From the NCBI GenBank assembly GCA_036013505.1, contig CP107851.1, forward strand, positions 7,798,001 through 7,862,000: DNA of 64,000 nucleotides, given 5' to 3'. The notes beneath the pieces are model-generated. The model saw only the letters and a list, made by a program, of their open reading frames with translations, was not told where the DNA came from and searched no databases. Source of the DNA: Streptomyces sp. NBC_00510. GTDB lineage: Bacteria; Actinomycetota; Actinomycetes; Streptomycetales; Streptomycetaceae. The position numbers and the translations under genes were made by a program. Numbering within the stretch: the stretch's first letter is position 1; each line of letters starts with the position of its first letter. Positions 41,609 through 49,457 of the stretch are shown piece by piece.

Positions 41609-42214
41609 ATGGCCTTCGGACGCTCTGAACGCCGTCCCTCCCCCGTCGAGCCCGTCACGCTGAAGATCCTGGTGGCGGGCGGCTTCGGCGTGGGCAAGAC
41701 CACGCTCGTCGGCGCGGTCAGCGAGATCCGCCCGCTGCGCACCGAGGAGACGCTGAGCGAGGTCGGCCGGCCCGTCGACGACACCGCGGGCGTCGAGGCC
41801 AAGCGCACCACCACCGTGGCCATGGACTTCGGCCGGATCACCCTCCGCGACGACCTCGTGCTCTACCTGTTCGGCACGCCGGGCCAGGACCGCTTCTGGT
41901 TCCTGTGGGACGAGCTGGCGCAGGGCGCCCTGGGGGCGGTCGTCCTCGCGGACACCCGGCGCCTGGAGGACTGCTTCTCCGCGATCGACTACTTCGAGCG
42001 CCGCGGCATCCCCTTCGCCGTGGCCGTCAACGCCTTCGACGGGGCCGAGCGGCACCCTGCCGAGACGGTGCGCGACGCACTCGACCTCGACCCCGAGGTG
42101 CCGCTGGTGACGTGCGACGCGCGGGACCGCGCCTCGGCGAAGAAGGTGCTCATCACCGTGGTCGAGCACGCGGCCCAGGTGGCCGGCGACCGCCGGGCGG
42201 CCGCCGCCAACTGA
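41609..42214 (+). CDS. cvnD: conservon Ras-like GTPase CvnD
   Basis: A 201-residue small GTPase of the CvnD/MglA-like group. G1 is AGGFGVGKTTLV, the switch region contains TTTVAMDFGRI, G3 is LFGTPGQDRF (Gly-x-Pro-Gly in place of the usual Asp-Thr-Ala-Gly), and the guanine-specificity motif appears as VAVNAFDG, diverged from NKxD. This combination is normal for conservon GTPases. GGAGGAG precedes the ATG. The spacing from cvnC (256 bp, with hairpin) is larger than usual in conservons. Confidence 0.9.
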   Translation: MAFGRSERRPSPVEPVTLKILVAGGFGVGKTTLVGAVSEIRPLRTEETLSEVGRPVDDTAGVEAKRTTTVAMDFGRITLRDDLVLYLFGTPGQDRFWFLWDELAQGALGAVVLADTRRLEDCFSAIDYFERRGIPFAVAVNAFDGAERHPAETVRDALDLDPEVPLVTCDARDRASAKKVLITVVEHAAQVAGDRRAAAAN

Positions 42215-42247
42215 GCCGAGCGCCGCGGCTGCGGGCGGGCGGGCCGG

Positions 42248-43804
42248 TCAGCCCCCCGCCGCCGGCACGGGGCCGTCGTCCTCGTCCTCGTCCTGCCAGC
42301 CGAAGCTCCGCTCGACCGCCTTCTTCCAGCGGCGGTACTCCTTCTCACGGGTCTTCTCGTCCATCCGCGGCTGCCATTCGGCGTCCTTCTGCCAGTGCGC
42401 CTTGAGCGTGTCCAGCCCGTCCCACACGCCGGTGGCGAGCCCCGCGGCGTAGGCCGCGCCCAGCGCCGTGGTCTCGGAGATCCGCGGCCGTACCACCGGG
42501 ACGCCCAGCACGTCAGCCTGGTGCTGCATCAGCAGGTTGTTGGACGTCATGCCGCCGTCGACCTTGAGCCCGGTGATGTGCACGCCGGAGTCCTGGTACA
42601 TCGCGTCGACGACCTCGCGGGTCTGCCAGCTGGTCGCCTCCAGCACCGCACGCGCCAGGTGCGCCTTGGTGACGTACCGGGTCAGGCCGGTGATCACGCC
42701 GCGGGCGTCGGAGCGCCAGTACGGGGCGAAGAGCCCGGAGAAGGCGGGGACGATGTACGCGCCCCCGTTGTCCGGGACGCTCGCCGCGAGCGCCTCGATC
42801 TCGTCCGCCGCGGTGATGATGCCGAGGCTGTCGCGGAACCACTGCACCAGGGCGCCGGTGATGGCGATCGACCCCTCCAGGCAGTAGACCGGCGCCTGTC
42901 CGCCCAGCCGGTAGCCCATCGTGGTGAGCAGGCCGTTCTTCGACGGCACGGGCCGGTTCCCGGTGTTGAGCAGCAGGAAGCTGCCCGTCCCGTAGGTGTT
43001 CTTGGCGTCGCCCGTCCCGTAGCAGGCCTGGCCGAAGATCGCGGCCTGCTGGTCGCCGAGGGCCGAGGCCACGGGCACGCCGCCCAGCTGGCCGACCGCC
43101 GTGCCGTACACCTCGGAGGAGGATCGGATCTCCGGGAGGACGGCCTCGGGGACGTTCATCGCGGCGAGGATCGCCGGGTCCCACTCCAGCGACTCCAGGT
43201 TCATCAGCATCGTGCGGCTCGCGTTGGTGACGTCCGTGACGTGGACGCCGCCCTCCGTGCCGCCCGTCAGGTTCCAGATCAGCCAGGAGTCGATGGTGCC
43301 GAAGGCGATCTCGCCGTTCTCCGCGCGGCGGCGCAGCCCCGGCACGTTGTCCAGCAGCCAGGCCGCCTTGGGACCGGAGAAGTAGCTGGCCAGCGGCAGT
43401 CCGGTGGACTCGCGGAAGCGGTCCTGGCCGTCCTGGCCGCCGAGCCGGTCGCACAGCGCGGCGGTGCGGGTGTCCTGCCACACGATCGCGTTGTGCACCG
43501 GGCGGCCGGTGGTGCGGTCCCACAGCACGGTCGTCTCACGCTGGTTGGTGATGCCGAGTGCGCTGAGCTGGTCCGCGCGCAGCCGGGCCTTGGCGAGCGC
43601 ACCCGCCACCACGGCCTGCACCTTGGACCAGATCTCGGTGGCGTCGTGCTCCACCCAGCCCGGCTTGGGGAAGATCTGGCGGTGCTCGCGCTGGTCGAGC
43701 GCCACGATCGACCCGCCGGAGTCGAAGACGATGCAGCGGCTGGAGGTCGTTCCCTGGTCGATGGCGGCCACGTATCGGGTCGCCTGGTCGGAGGTTTCGG
43801 TCAT
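42248..43804 (-). CDS. glpK: glycerol kinase
   Basis: A 518-residue FGGY-family glycerol kinase that phosphorylates glycerol to glycerol 3-phosphate. It has the N-terminal AAIDQGTTSSRCIVFD, NQRETTVLWDRTTG, YGTGSFLLLNTG and GLKVDGGMTSNN. An acidic C-terminal tail (DEDEDDGPV) is extra. It follows glpF with a seven-base gap and uses the ATG at 43804. The usual Streptomyces glycerol regulator gene (gylR) and glpD are not adjacent, so this is probably a second glycerol locus or has lost linkage. Confidence 0.93.
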   Translation of the reverse strand: MTETSDQATRYVAAIDQGTTSSRCIVFDSGGSIVALDQREHRQIFPKPGWVEHDATEIWSKVQAVVAGALAKARLRADQLSALGITNQRETTVLWDRTTGRPVHNAIVWQDTRTAALCDRLGGQDGQDRFRESTGLPLASYFSGPKAAWLLDNVPGLRRRAENGEIAFGTIDSWLIWNLTGGTEGGVHVTDVTNASRTMLMNLESLEWDPAILAAMNVPEAVLPEIRSSSEVYGTAVGQLGGVPVASALGDQQAAIFGQACYGTGDAKNTYGTGSFLLLNTGNRPVPSKNGLLTTMGYRLGGQAPVYCLEGSIAITGALVQWFRDSLGIITAADEIEALAASVPDNGGAYIVPAFSGLFAPYWRSDARGVITGLTRYVTKAHLARAVLEATSWQTREVVDAMYQDSGVHITGLKVDGGMTSNNLLMQHQADVLGVPVVRPRISETTALGAAYAAGLATGVWDGLDTLKAHWQKDAEWQPRMDEKTREKEYRRWKKAVERSFGWQDEDEDDGPVPAAGG

Positions 43805-43811
43805 GACCGCC

Positions 43812-44543
43812 TCACTTGAACGCGACGTTGTAGATGAGACCGGACAGTGCACCGCCGATCAGCGGGCCGGCCACCGGGATCCAGGCGTACGCCCAGTCGG
43901 AGGTGCCCTTGAACGGGATCGGCAGGACGGAGTGGACGATGCGCGGCCCGAGGTCGCGGGCCGGGTTGATGGCGTAGCCGGTGGGACCACCCAGGGAGAG
44001 CCCGATGCCGGTCACGAGCAGGGCCACGATCAGGGTGCCGGTGCCGGTCTCGCCGAGGCCCTTGCTGAGGCCGAAGGCCAGGATCGGCAGGACGAGACCC
44101 ATGGTGGCGATCGCCTCCGTGATCAGGTTCTGCCACCAGACGCGGATCTCGGGGACGGTGGAGAAGACGGCGAGCGTGGGCTGACGGGTCTCCTCGGCGC
44201 GGTTCGCCGCGAACTGGCCGTAGTACACCAGCCAGCACAGGACGGCGCCCAGCATCGCGCCGATGATCTGCCCGGCGAGGTAGAACGGCACCTGGTTCCA
44301 CTTGCCCGAGCTGATGGCGACGCCGAAGGTCACGGCGGGGTTCAGCTGCCCGCCGGACAGCGGGCCGGCGGTGTACGCGCCGGCCAGGACCGCGAGGCCC
44401 CAGCCGAACGAGATGACGATCCACCCGGATGCCCGGGCCTTCGAGTGGTGGAGGAGCACCCCGGCCACCACGCCGGCGCCGAACAGGATCAGGATCGCCG
44501 TTCCGATGATCTCGCCGACAAAGACGTCTCCGTTGGAATACAT
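43812..44543 (-). CDS. glpF: glycerol facilitator (aquaglyceroporin)
   Basis: A 243-residue MIP-family channel with six predicted membrane helices. The two pore loops read LNPAVTFG and INPARDLGPR; the Asp after the second NPAR is typical of glycerol facilitators rather than water-only channels. AAGGAG lies six bases before the ATG at 44543. It is the first gene of a glpF-glpK operon that imports and traps glycerol. No IclR-type regulator gene is next to it. The 153 bp upstream to 44697 hold no recognisable operator. Confidence 0.92.
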   Translation of the reverse strand: MYSNGDVFVGEIIGTAILILFGAGVVAGVLLHHSKARASGWIVISFGWGLAVLAGAYTAGPLSGGQLNPAVTFGVAISSGKWNQVPFYLAGQIIGAMLGAVLCWLVYYGQFAANRAEETRQPTLAVFSTVPEIRVWWQNLITEAIATMGLVLPILAFGLSKGLGETGTGTLIVALLVTGIGLSLGGPTGYAINPARDLGPRIVHSVLPIPFKGTSDWAYAWIPVAGPLIGGALSGLIYNVAFK

Positions 44544-44696
44544 GACGGCTCCTTCGTGCAGGCGCACGTGTCGGGCATGCGCCGCCAGAGAATGGCGCAC
44601 GGAGACCCGGGTACGGAGGGTCCCGCCTCCCGCCCGGCCTCCGCGCCACCCGGAAGTGTTGTCGCGGGGTGATGGAGCGTCAAGGTATCGGACAGA

Positions 44697-45893
44697 TCAC
44701 CTGATTACGACCACCGACGAGCCGTGCCCGAACAGGCCTTGGTTCGCCGTCACCCCCACGCGGGCCCCGGTGACCTGCCGGGGCCCGGACCGGCCGCGCA
44801 ACTGCCAGGTCAGCTCGCACACCTGCGCGAGCGCCTGGGCGGGCACGGCCTCCCCGAAGGAGGCCAGACCGCCGCTGGGATTGACCGGAATCCGCCCCCC
44901 GAGCGACGTGGCCCCGTCGCGCAGCAGCTTCACCGCGCCGCCCGGCGGGCACAGGCCGAGGTCCTCGTACCAGTCCAGCTCCAGCGCCGTCGACAGGTCG
45001 TACACCTCCGCCAGGTCCAGGTCCTCGGGACCGATGCCGGCCTCCTCGTACGCGGCGCGGGCGACGGCCGCCCGGAAACCGCTGGCCGGGTCCCGGGGTG
45101 CGGCGGCGAGGGCGGAGTCGGTGGCGATGTCGGGGAGGTCGGGCACCGTGCGCGGATAGACCGGGGTGACGGTGGAGACCGCGCGGATCCGCACCGGATC
45201 CGCCGTCGCGCGGCGCCGGGCGAAGTCCAGGCTGGACAGGACGACGGCGGCGCCCCCGTCGGAGGTGGCGCAGATGTCGAGCAGCCGCAGCGGGTCGGCG
45301 ACGACGGGGGAGGCCGCCACTTCCGCGGCCGTGACCGGCGTCCGGTAGCGGGCGAGCGGGTTGGCGGCGCCGGCGGCCGCGTTCTTCACCTTGACCTGGG
45401 CGAAGTCCTCGGGAGTGTCGCCGTGCAGGGCCATGCGGCGGCGCGCGTACAGCCCGAAGTAGGTGGGGTTGGTGGCCCCGAGCACGCGGAAGCGCAGCCA
45501 GTCCGGGTCGACGGGCCGGTCGCCCCCGGCGGGCGCGAAGAAGCCCTTGGGGGCCGCGTCCGCGCCGACGACCAGGGCGGTGTCCACGAGGCCGGCGAGG
45601 ATACGGGCCCGGGCGGTGTCGAGTGCCTGGGCCCCGGAGGCGCAGGCGGCGTAGACGCTGGCCACGCGGGCGCCCTGCCAGCCCAGCGCCTGGGCGAAGG
45701 CCGCCCCGGCCACGTAGCCGGGGTAGCCGCCGCGCACCGTGTCCGCGCCGACGACCAGTCCGACGTCCCGCCAGTCCAGCCCGGCGTCGGCGAGCGCGGC
45801 GCGCGCCGCCGCGACCCCGTACCGGGTGAAGGGGCGGCCCCACTTGCCCCAGGGGTGCATGCCGACGCCGAGCACGGCCACGTCATGGCTCAT
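44697..45893 (-). CDS. thiolase (SCPx/lipid-transfer type) with active-site Cys
   Basis: A 398-residue thiolase-fold enzyme. The nucleophile loop reads VYAACASGAQAL and so keeps the catalytic Cys, unlike the two thiolase-like proteins at 7.2-9.4 kb. IPVNPSGGLASFGE and TANQGLFGHGSS complete the active-site blocks. It probably cleaves or forms a beta-ketoacyl-CoA with the DUF35 partner encoded just upstream, whose stop overlaps its ATG by four bases. The operator at 46375-46389 matches that of the 5-kb acyl-CoA locus, suggesting shared control and perhaps one pathway. Confidence 0.85.
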   Translation of the reverse strand: MSHDVAVLGVGMHPWGKWGRPFTRYGVAAARAALADAGLDWRDVGLVVGADTVRGGYPGYVAGAAFAQALGWQGARVASVYAACASGAQALDTARARILAGLVDTALVVGADAAPKGFFAPAGGDRPVDPDWLRFRVLGATNPTYFGLYARRRMALHGDTPEDFAQVKVKNAAAGAANPLARYRTPVTAAEVAASPVVADPLRLLDICATSDGGAAVVLSSLDFARRRATADPVRIRAVSTVTPVYPRTVPDLPDIATDSALAAAPRDPASGFRAAVARAAYEEAGIGPEDLDLAEVYDLSTALELDWYEDLGLCPPGGAVKLLRDGATSLGGRIPVNPSGGLASFGEAVPAQALAQVCELTWQLRGRSGPRQVTGARVGVTANQGLFGHGSSVVVIR

Positions 45894-46351
45894 CGTCCGC
45901 CTCCCACGGGACGCCAGTGCCAGGTGGTCCAGGTGTGCTCCGCGTCCTCGTAGAGCACGCCGGGCACCAGCTCGACCTCCATGCCGACGGCCAGATCGGC
46001 CACGCCCGTCCCGGGTGCGGCCTGCCCGAGCACGATCATCCGTTCCGCCGTCAGTTCCACCGCCACCAGGGCGCGGGGTTCCCAGGGGCGTGAGGGGTCG
46101 GAGAGGTAGGGGGCGGGCGGGCGGTAGCGGGCGTCGGTGTACGACCAGACGCGGCCCCGCCGCGACAGCGGGACCTCCTCCAGGTCCCCTTCGGCGCCGT
46201 CGCAGGCCGGGTTGCGGCAGGTGTGGTCCTCGCGGGGGAAGAACACCGCGCCGCAGCCGCGGCACCGGGTGCCGAGCAGCCGGAAGCCGTCCTCGTCCGC
46301 CGTGTCGTGTGTGAACCAGCCCGTCACCACGGGTTTCCGCGACCGTGCCAC
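45890..46351 (-). CDS. DUF35 OB-fold zinc-ribbon protein
   Basis: A 153-residue single-module DUF35 protein. The N-terminal zinc ribbon is CRGCG followed by CRNPAC, then the OB fold (RVWSYTDARYRPPAPY, MEVELVPGVLY). DUF35 subunits bind acyl-CoA near thiolase-fold partners, and the overlapping downstream thiolase is the obvious partner. A GTG start at 46351 lies 23 bases from the CTGAC palindrome, so a bound repressor would sit over the promoter or early transcript. Confidence 0.85.
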   Translation of the reverse strand: MARSRKPVVTGWFTHDTADEDGFRLLGTRCRGCGAVFFPREDHTCRNPACDGAEGDLEEVPLSRRGRVWSYTDARYRPPAPYLSDPSRPWEPRALVAVELTAERMIVLGQAAPGTGVADLAVGMEVELVPGVLYEDAEHTWTTWHWRPVGGGR

Positions 46352-46374
46352 GTCCGGCCCCCTCCCCTTCTGAA

Positions 46375-46389
46375 CTGACGGATCGTCAG
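46375..46389. promoter_or_regulatory. CTGAC-N5-GTCAG palindrome (TetR-type operator), second copy
   Basis: CTGACGGATCGTCAG has arms CTGAC/GTCAG (extended CTGACG/CGTCAG) with the same spacing as the site at 5313-5327. Both copies precede DUF35-plus-thiolase operons. No TetR gene lies in the window, so the regulator would act in trans. Confidence 0.55.
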
Positions 46390-46425
46390 AAGTGTGCCAC
46401 GGGCGGGCCGCGCGGCGGAACGGGG

Positions 46426-46454
46426 TGGACGGTGTCGGTGCCCGGTGCTAAGTT
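46426..46454 (+). promoter_or_regulatory. promoter of the Nudix-regulator operon
   Basis: TGGACG (46426-46431) and TAAGTT (46449-46454) are separated by 17 bases, a fair HrdB-type promoter. The tandem palindromes begin two bases after the -10, so they cover the transcription start. Confidence 0.5.
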
Positions 46455-46455
46455 C

Positions 46456-46486
46456 TTCTCGAAGCGAGAAATACTCGAAGTGAGAA
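46456..46486. promoter_or_regulatory. tandem 15-bp operator, likely autoregulatory
   Basis: TTCTCGAAGCGAGAA (46456-46470) is a perfect palindrome apart from its 3-base centre. TACTCGAAGTGAGAA (46472-46486) repeats it with 12 of 15 identities, 16 bp on. Both lie between the -10 and the ATG at 46510 of a Nudix-winged-helix regulator. Placement fits repression by that protein, as in NrtR systems. Confidence 0.55.
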
Positions 46487-46509
46487 CAACCGGCGAAGGG
46501 TGGCGCACG

Positions 46510-47388
46510 ATGGCGGACCGGCAGGGTGAGGACGCGTTCCTCGCCGCCTATGACCCGCGAGCCTTCGAGCCCATCGCCGTGACCGTCGACGTCGTCGCCC
46601 TGACGCTGCGTCAAGGGGCCCTGCACGTCCTGCTGGTGCGCCGCGGCGGCCCGCCGTACGAAGGTGCCTGGGCACTGCCCGGCGGATTCGTCCAGGCCGG
46701 ACGCGAGTCCCTGGACGAGGCCGCGGCCCGTGAACTGGCCGAGGAGACCGGGCTCGACGCGGCACGCGGCCTCGGCCGCGTCCACCTCGAACAGCTCGGC
46801 TCCTACGGCCGCCCCGACCGCGACCCGCGCATGCACGTCGTCTCCGTCGCCTACCTCGCCTTCGCCCCGGACCTCCCCGAGGCGCGGGCCGGCAGCGACG
46901 CCGCGGCGGCCGAGTGGGTCCCGGTCGAGGCACTCGCACCGCAGGCGAAACCGGACGCCGCCACCGCGCGTCCCAAGGAGCAGGACCGGCCGGCCGGGAT
47001 CCACGGGGGTGGTTCCGGCCGCCGGTCCGGCCAGGCGCAAGGCCTCGCCGCCGACCTCGCCTTCGACCACGGCACGATCCTCGCCGAAGGCCTCGACCGG
47101 GCCCGCGCCAAGATCGAGTACACCCCGCTGGCCACCGCCTTCCTCGGCGAGGAGTTCACCGTCACCGAGCTCCGCTCGGTCTACGAGGCGGTCTGGGGCC
47201 GCACCCTGCACGCAGGGAACTTCCACCGCAAGGTCCTGTCGGTGCCGGGCTTCGTCGAGTCCACCGGCACCACCGCCGGCCGCGGCGGCTCCAAGGGCGG
47301 CCCCCGGGCCCGCCTCTACCGCGCCGGCGACGCCCGCCTCCTGCACCCCGCACTGCTCCGCCCCGACCGTGAGGACAGTGTCCGATGA
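46510..47388 (+). CDS. Nudix-winged-helix transcriptional regulator (NrtR-like)
   Basis: A 292-residue protein with an N-terminal Nudix domain and a C-terminal winged helix (about 200-290; FTVTELRSVYEAVWGR, FHRKVLSVPGFVE), the NrtR architecture. The Nudix box ESLDEAAARELAEETGL keeps the metal-binding Glu residues, though the first Gly is one residue further away than in the canonical box. NrtR proteins bind ADP-ribose-type nucleotides and repress NAD-related genes. A Gly/Arg-rich linker (GGGSGRRSGQ) joins the halves. First gene of a four-gene operon, with tandem operators on its promoter. The effector here may be a nucleotide made by the operon (inference). Confidence 0.82.
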   Translation: MADRQGEDAFLAAYDPRAFEPIAVTVDVVALTLRQGALHVLLVRRGGPPYEGAWALPGGFVQAGRESLDEAAARELAEETGLDAARGLGRVHLEQLGSYGRPDRDPRMHVVSVAYLAFAPDLPEARAGSDAAAAEWVPVEALAPQAKPDAATARPKEQDRPAGIHGGGSGRRSGQAQGLAADLAFDHGTILAEGLDRARAKIEYTPLATAFLGEEFTVTELRSVYEAVWGRTLHAGNFHRKVLSVPGFVESTGTTAGRGGSKGGPRARLYRAGDARLLHPALLRPDREDSVR

Positions 47389-48410
47389 CCGCCACGACGC
47401 GTTCCGCGTCCGCACATCGCGCCCGCACCTTCGACGAGGCCCTGGCCACCCTCGGCCGGCCCTTCCCGGCCGACGCCGGCGAGGCCGCCCGGCACTACCG
47501 CCGGCTCGCCCGGCTGCTCCACCCCGACACGGCCCCGCCCGGCCGCGCTGACGAGGCCGAGGCCGCCTTCGTCCGCCTCGCCGCCCTGTGGCGGCGGCAC
47601 ACCGGCGACGGCCCGGCCCTCACCACCGCCCGCGGCGTGTACCCGCTGGGGCCCGTCCTGGCCGAGGGCGACCTCGCGGTGCTGCGGGCCGCAGGGCCCG
47701 GCACCGCCTTGAAGATCCCCCGGCGGCCCGCCGACAACGACCTGATGGAGCGGGAGGCGGACGCCCTCACCCGGCTGCACGGCGTCGCCGACGCCCGGCA
47801 CCGTGCCTACGCACCCCGCCTGGCCGACTCCTTCCGCCACCGCGGCCCTGACGGCACCGAACGCCGCGTCAACGCGCTCCAGCGACTGCACGGCTTCCAC
47901 ACCCTCGCCGAGGTCCGCGCCCTCCACCCCGGCGGCCTCGACCCTCGCGACGCCGCCTGGATGTGGCGCCGGCTGCTGGTCGCCCTCGGCTGGGCGCACC
48001 GGGCCGGCGTCGTCCACGGCGCCGTCCTGCCCGAGCACGTCCTCATCCACCCCGCACAGCACGGCCTCGTGCTGGTCGACTGGTGCTACTCCACCGAACG
48101 CGGCGCGACCGTCCCCGCCCTCGTCGAGCGGCACCGCGCCCTCTACCCACCCGAGGTCACCGGCCGGCGCCCCGCCACCGAGGCCACCGACATCCACCTC
48201 GCCTCGCGCTGCGTCGAGCAGCTGATGGGAGACCGCGCGCCGCGACCGCTGCGCGCCTTCCTCCGCGGCTGCACGCTCCCAGCCGAGGCCCGCCGCCCGC
48301 ACGACGCGTGGCGGCTGCTCGCGGAGCTCGACGACGTCCTGGAAGGTCTCTACGGCCCGCGCACCTTCCGCCCGTTCACCATGCCGGGCGGCGACACCCG
48401 ACACACCTGA
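47385..48410 (+). CDS. J-domain fused to a protein-kinase-like domain
   Basis: A 341-residue fusion. Residues about 15-75 form a J domain (ARHYRRLARLLHPDT, with the HPD triad at 46-48) that would stimulate an Hsp70. Residues about 80-325 resemble a protein kinase: the beta-3 Lys is in TALKIPRR with a helix-C Glu in MEREADAL, but the catalytic loop is HGAVLPEHVLI (HRD Asp replaced by Ala) and DFG appears as DWC. It is probably a pseudokinase or an atypical kinase. The ATG overlaps the regulator's stop. Kinase-like proteins next to vWA and TerD proteins are a feature of Ter-type systems. Confidence 0.72.
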   Translation: MTATTRSASAHRARTFDEALATLGRPFPADAGEAARHYRRLARLLHPDTAPPGRADEAEAAFVRLAALWRRHTGDGPALTTARGVYPLGPVLAEGDLAVLRAAGPGTALKIPRRPADNDLMEREADALTRLHGVADARHRAYAPRLADSFRHRGPDGTERRVNALQRLHGFHTLAEVRALHPGGLDPRDAAWMWRRLLVALGWAHRAGVVHGAVLPEHVLIHPAQHGLVLVDWCYSTERGATVPALVERHRALYPPEVTGRRPATEATDIHLASRCVEQLMGDRAPRPLRAFLRGCTLPAEARRPHDAWRLLAELDDVLEGLYGPRTFRPFTMPGGDTRHT

Positions 48411-48429
48411 CACATCTAGGGGGAACACC

Positions 48430-49428
48430 ATGGGCAGCGGAAGCTGGTCCACCAACGTCTACGACGCCGCCGCGCGCTACCGCGCCGCCAGCGGCACCGG
48501 CGCCTTCGCCTACAGCGACCGCGTCACCTCGTCCGCGCCGCGCGGTTCCTGGACCGCGCACCCCACGCTCGACCCGAAGGACATCGGCGTCCGCGAGAGC
48601 CGCGACTCAGACGAGCACCCCACCTCGCTCGCCATCGCCGTCCTGTTCGACGTCACCGGATCCATGCGCACCGTCCCGCAGGTCCTGCAGACCAAGCTCC
48701 CCGAGCTCTTCGGCCTGCTCCTGCGCAAGGGCTACACCGAGCACCCGCAGATCCTCTTCGGCGCGGTCGGCGACGCCACCTGCGACCGGGTCCCGCTCCA
48801 GCTGGGGCAGTTCGAGTCGGACAACCGCATGGACGACGACCTCGGCAACATCCTGCTGGAGGGCGGGGGCGGCGGCCAGATGACCGAGTCCTACGAGCTC
48901 GCCATGTACGCGATGGCCCGGCACACCTCGCTCGACTGCCACGACAAGCGCGGCCGCCGCGGCTACCTCTTCCTGATCGGCGACGAGCTGCCCTACGGCA
49001 AGGTCAAGGCCCGCGAGGTGCGCGACGTCCTCGGCGACGACCTCGCCGAGGACATCCCGGTCACGCGGATCGTCGCCGAGCTGCGGCGGAAGTTCGACGT
49101 CTACTACATCCTTCCGGCGGGCTCCTCCTACGTCGGCAACACCGAGGTCCTCGGCACCTGGCGGGGGCTCCTCGGCCAGAACGTCATCGAGCTCGACGAC
49201 CTCGACGCCGTCTGCGAGACCATCGCCCTGACCATCGGGCTCGGCGAGGAGGCCATCGACCTCGCCGAGGGCCTCGAAGACCTCGCCGACCTCGGCTCCG
49301 CCGCCACCGGCTCCGTCGGCAAGGCCCTCGCCGCCCTCGACCGCGACCGCGCGGCCGTCGCGGTGACGGACACGCCCCTGATCGACGTCACCGGCGACGG
49401 CACCGCCACCGGCACCACCCGCCTGTAG
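48430..49428 (+). CDS. von Willebrand factor A domain protein
   Basis: A 332-residue cytoplasmic vWA protein. The MIDAS starts LFDVTGSM (residues 72-79, pattern DxTxS), with later metal-site regions near GGGGGQMTESYE and FLIGDELP. The first 50 residues are unique (GSGSWSTNVYDAAARYR). The C-terminal 80 residues are helical and acidic. It lacks a signal peptide. Intracellular vWA proteins usually work as metal-dependent scaffolds with AAA or kinase partners. It starts 19 bases after the J-domain/kinase gene and 29 bases before the PurA-like gene, within one operon. Confidence 0.82.
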   Translation: MGSGSWSTNVYDAAARYRAASGTGAFAYSDRVTSSAPRGSWTAHPTLDPKDIGVRESRDSDEHPTSLAIAVLFDVTGSMRTVPQVLQTKLPELFGLLLRKGYTEHPQILFGAVGDATCDRVPLQLGQFESDNRMDDDLGNILLEGGGGGQMTESYELAMYAMARHTSLDCHDKRGRRGYLFLIGDELPYGKVKAREVRDVLGDDLAEDIPVTRIVAELRRKFDVYYILPAGSSYVGNTEVLGTWRGLLGQNVIELDDLDAVCETIALTIGLGEEAIDLAEGLEDLADLGSAATGSVGKALAALDRDRAAVAVTDTPLIDVTGDGTATGTTRL

Positions 49429-49457
49429 GCCCTTCCCGGAGGATCCTGGAGGACCCC

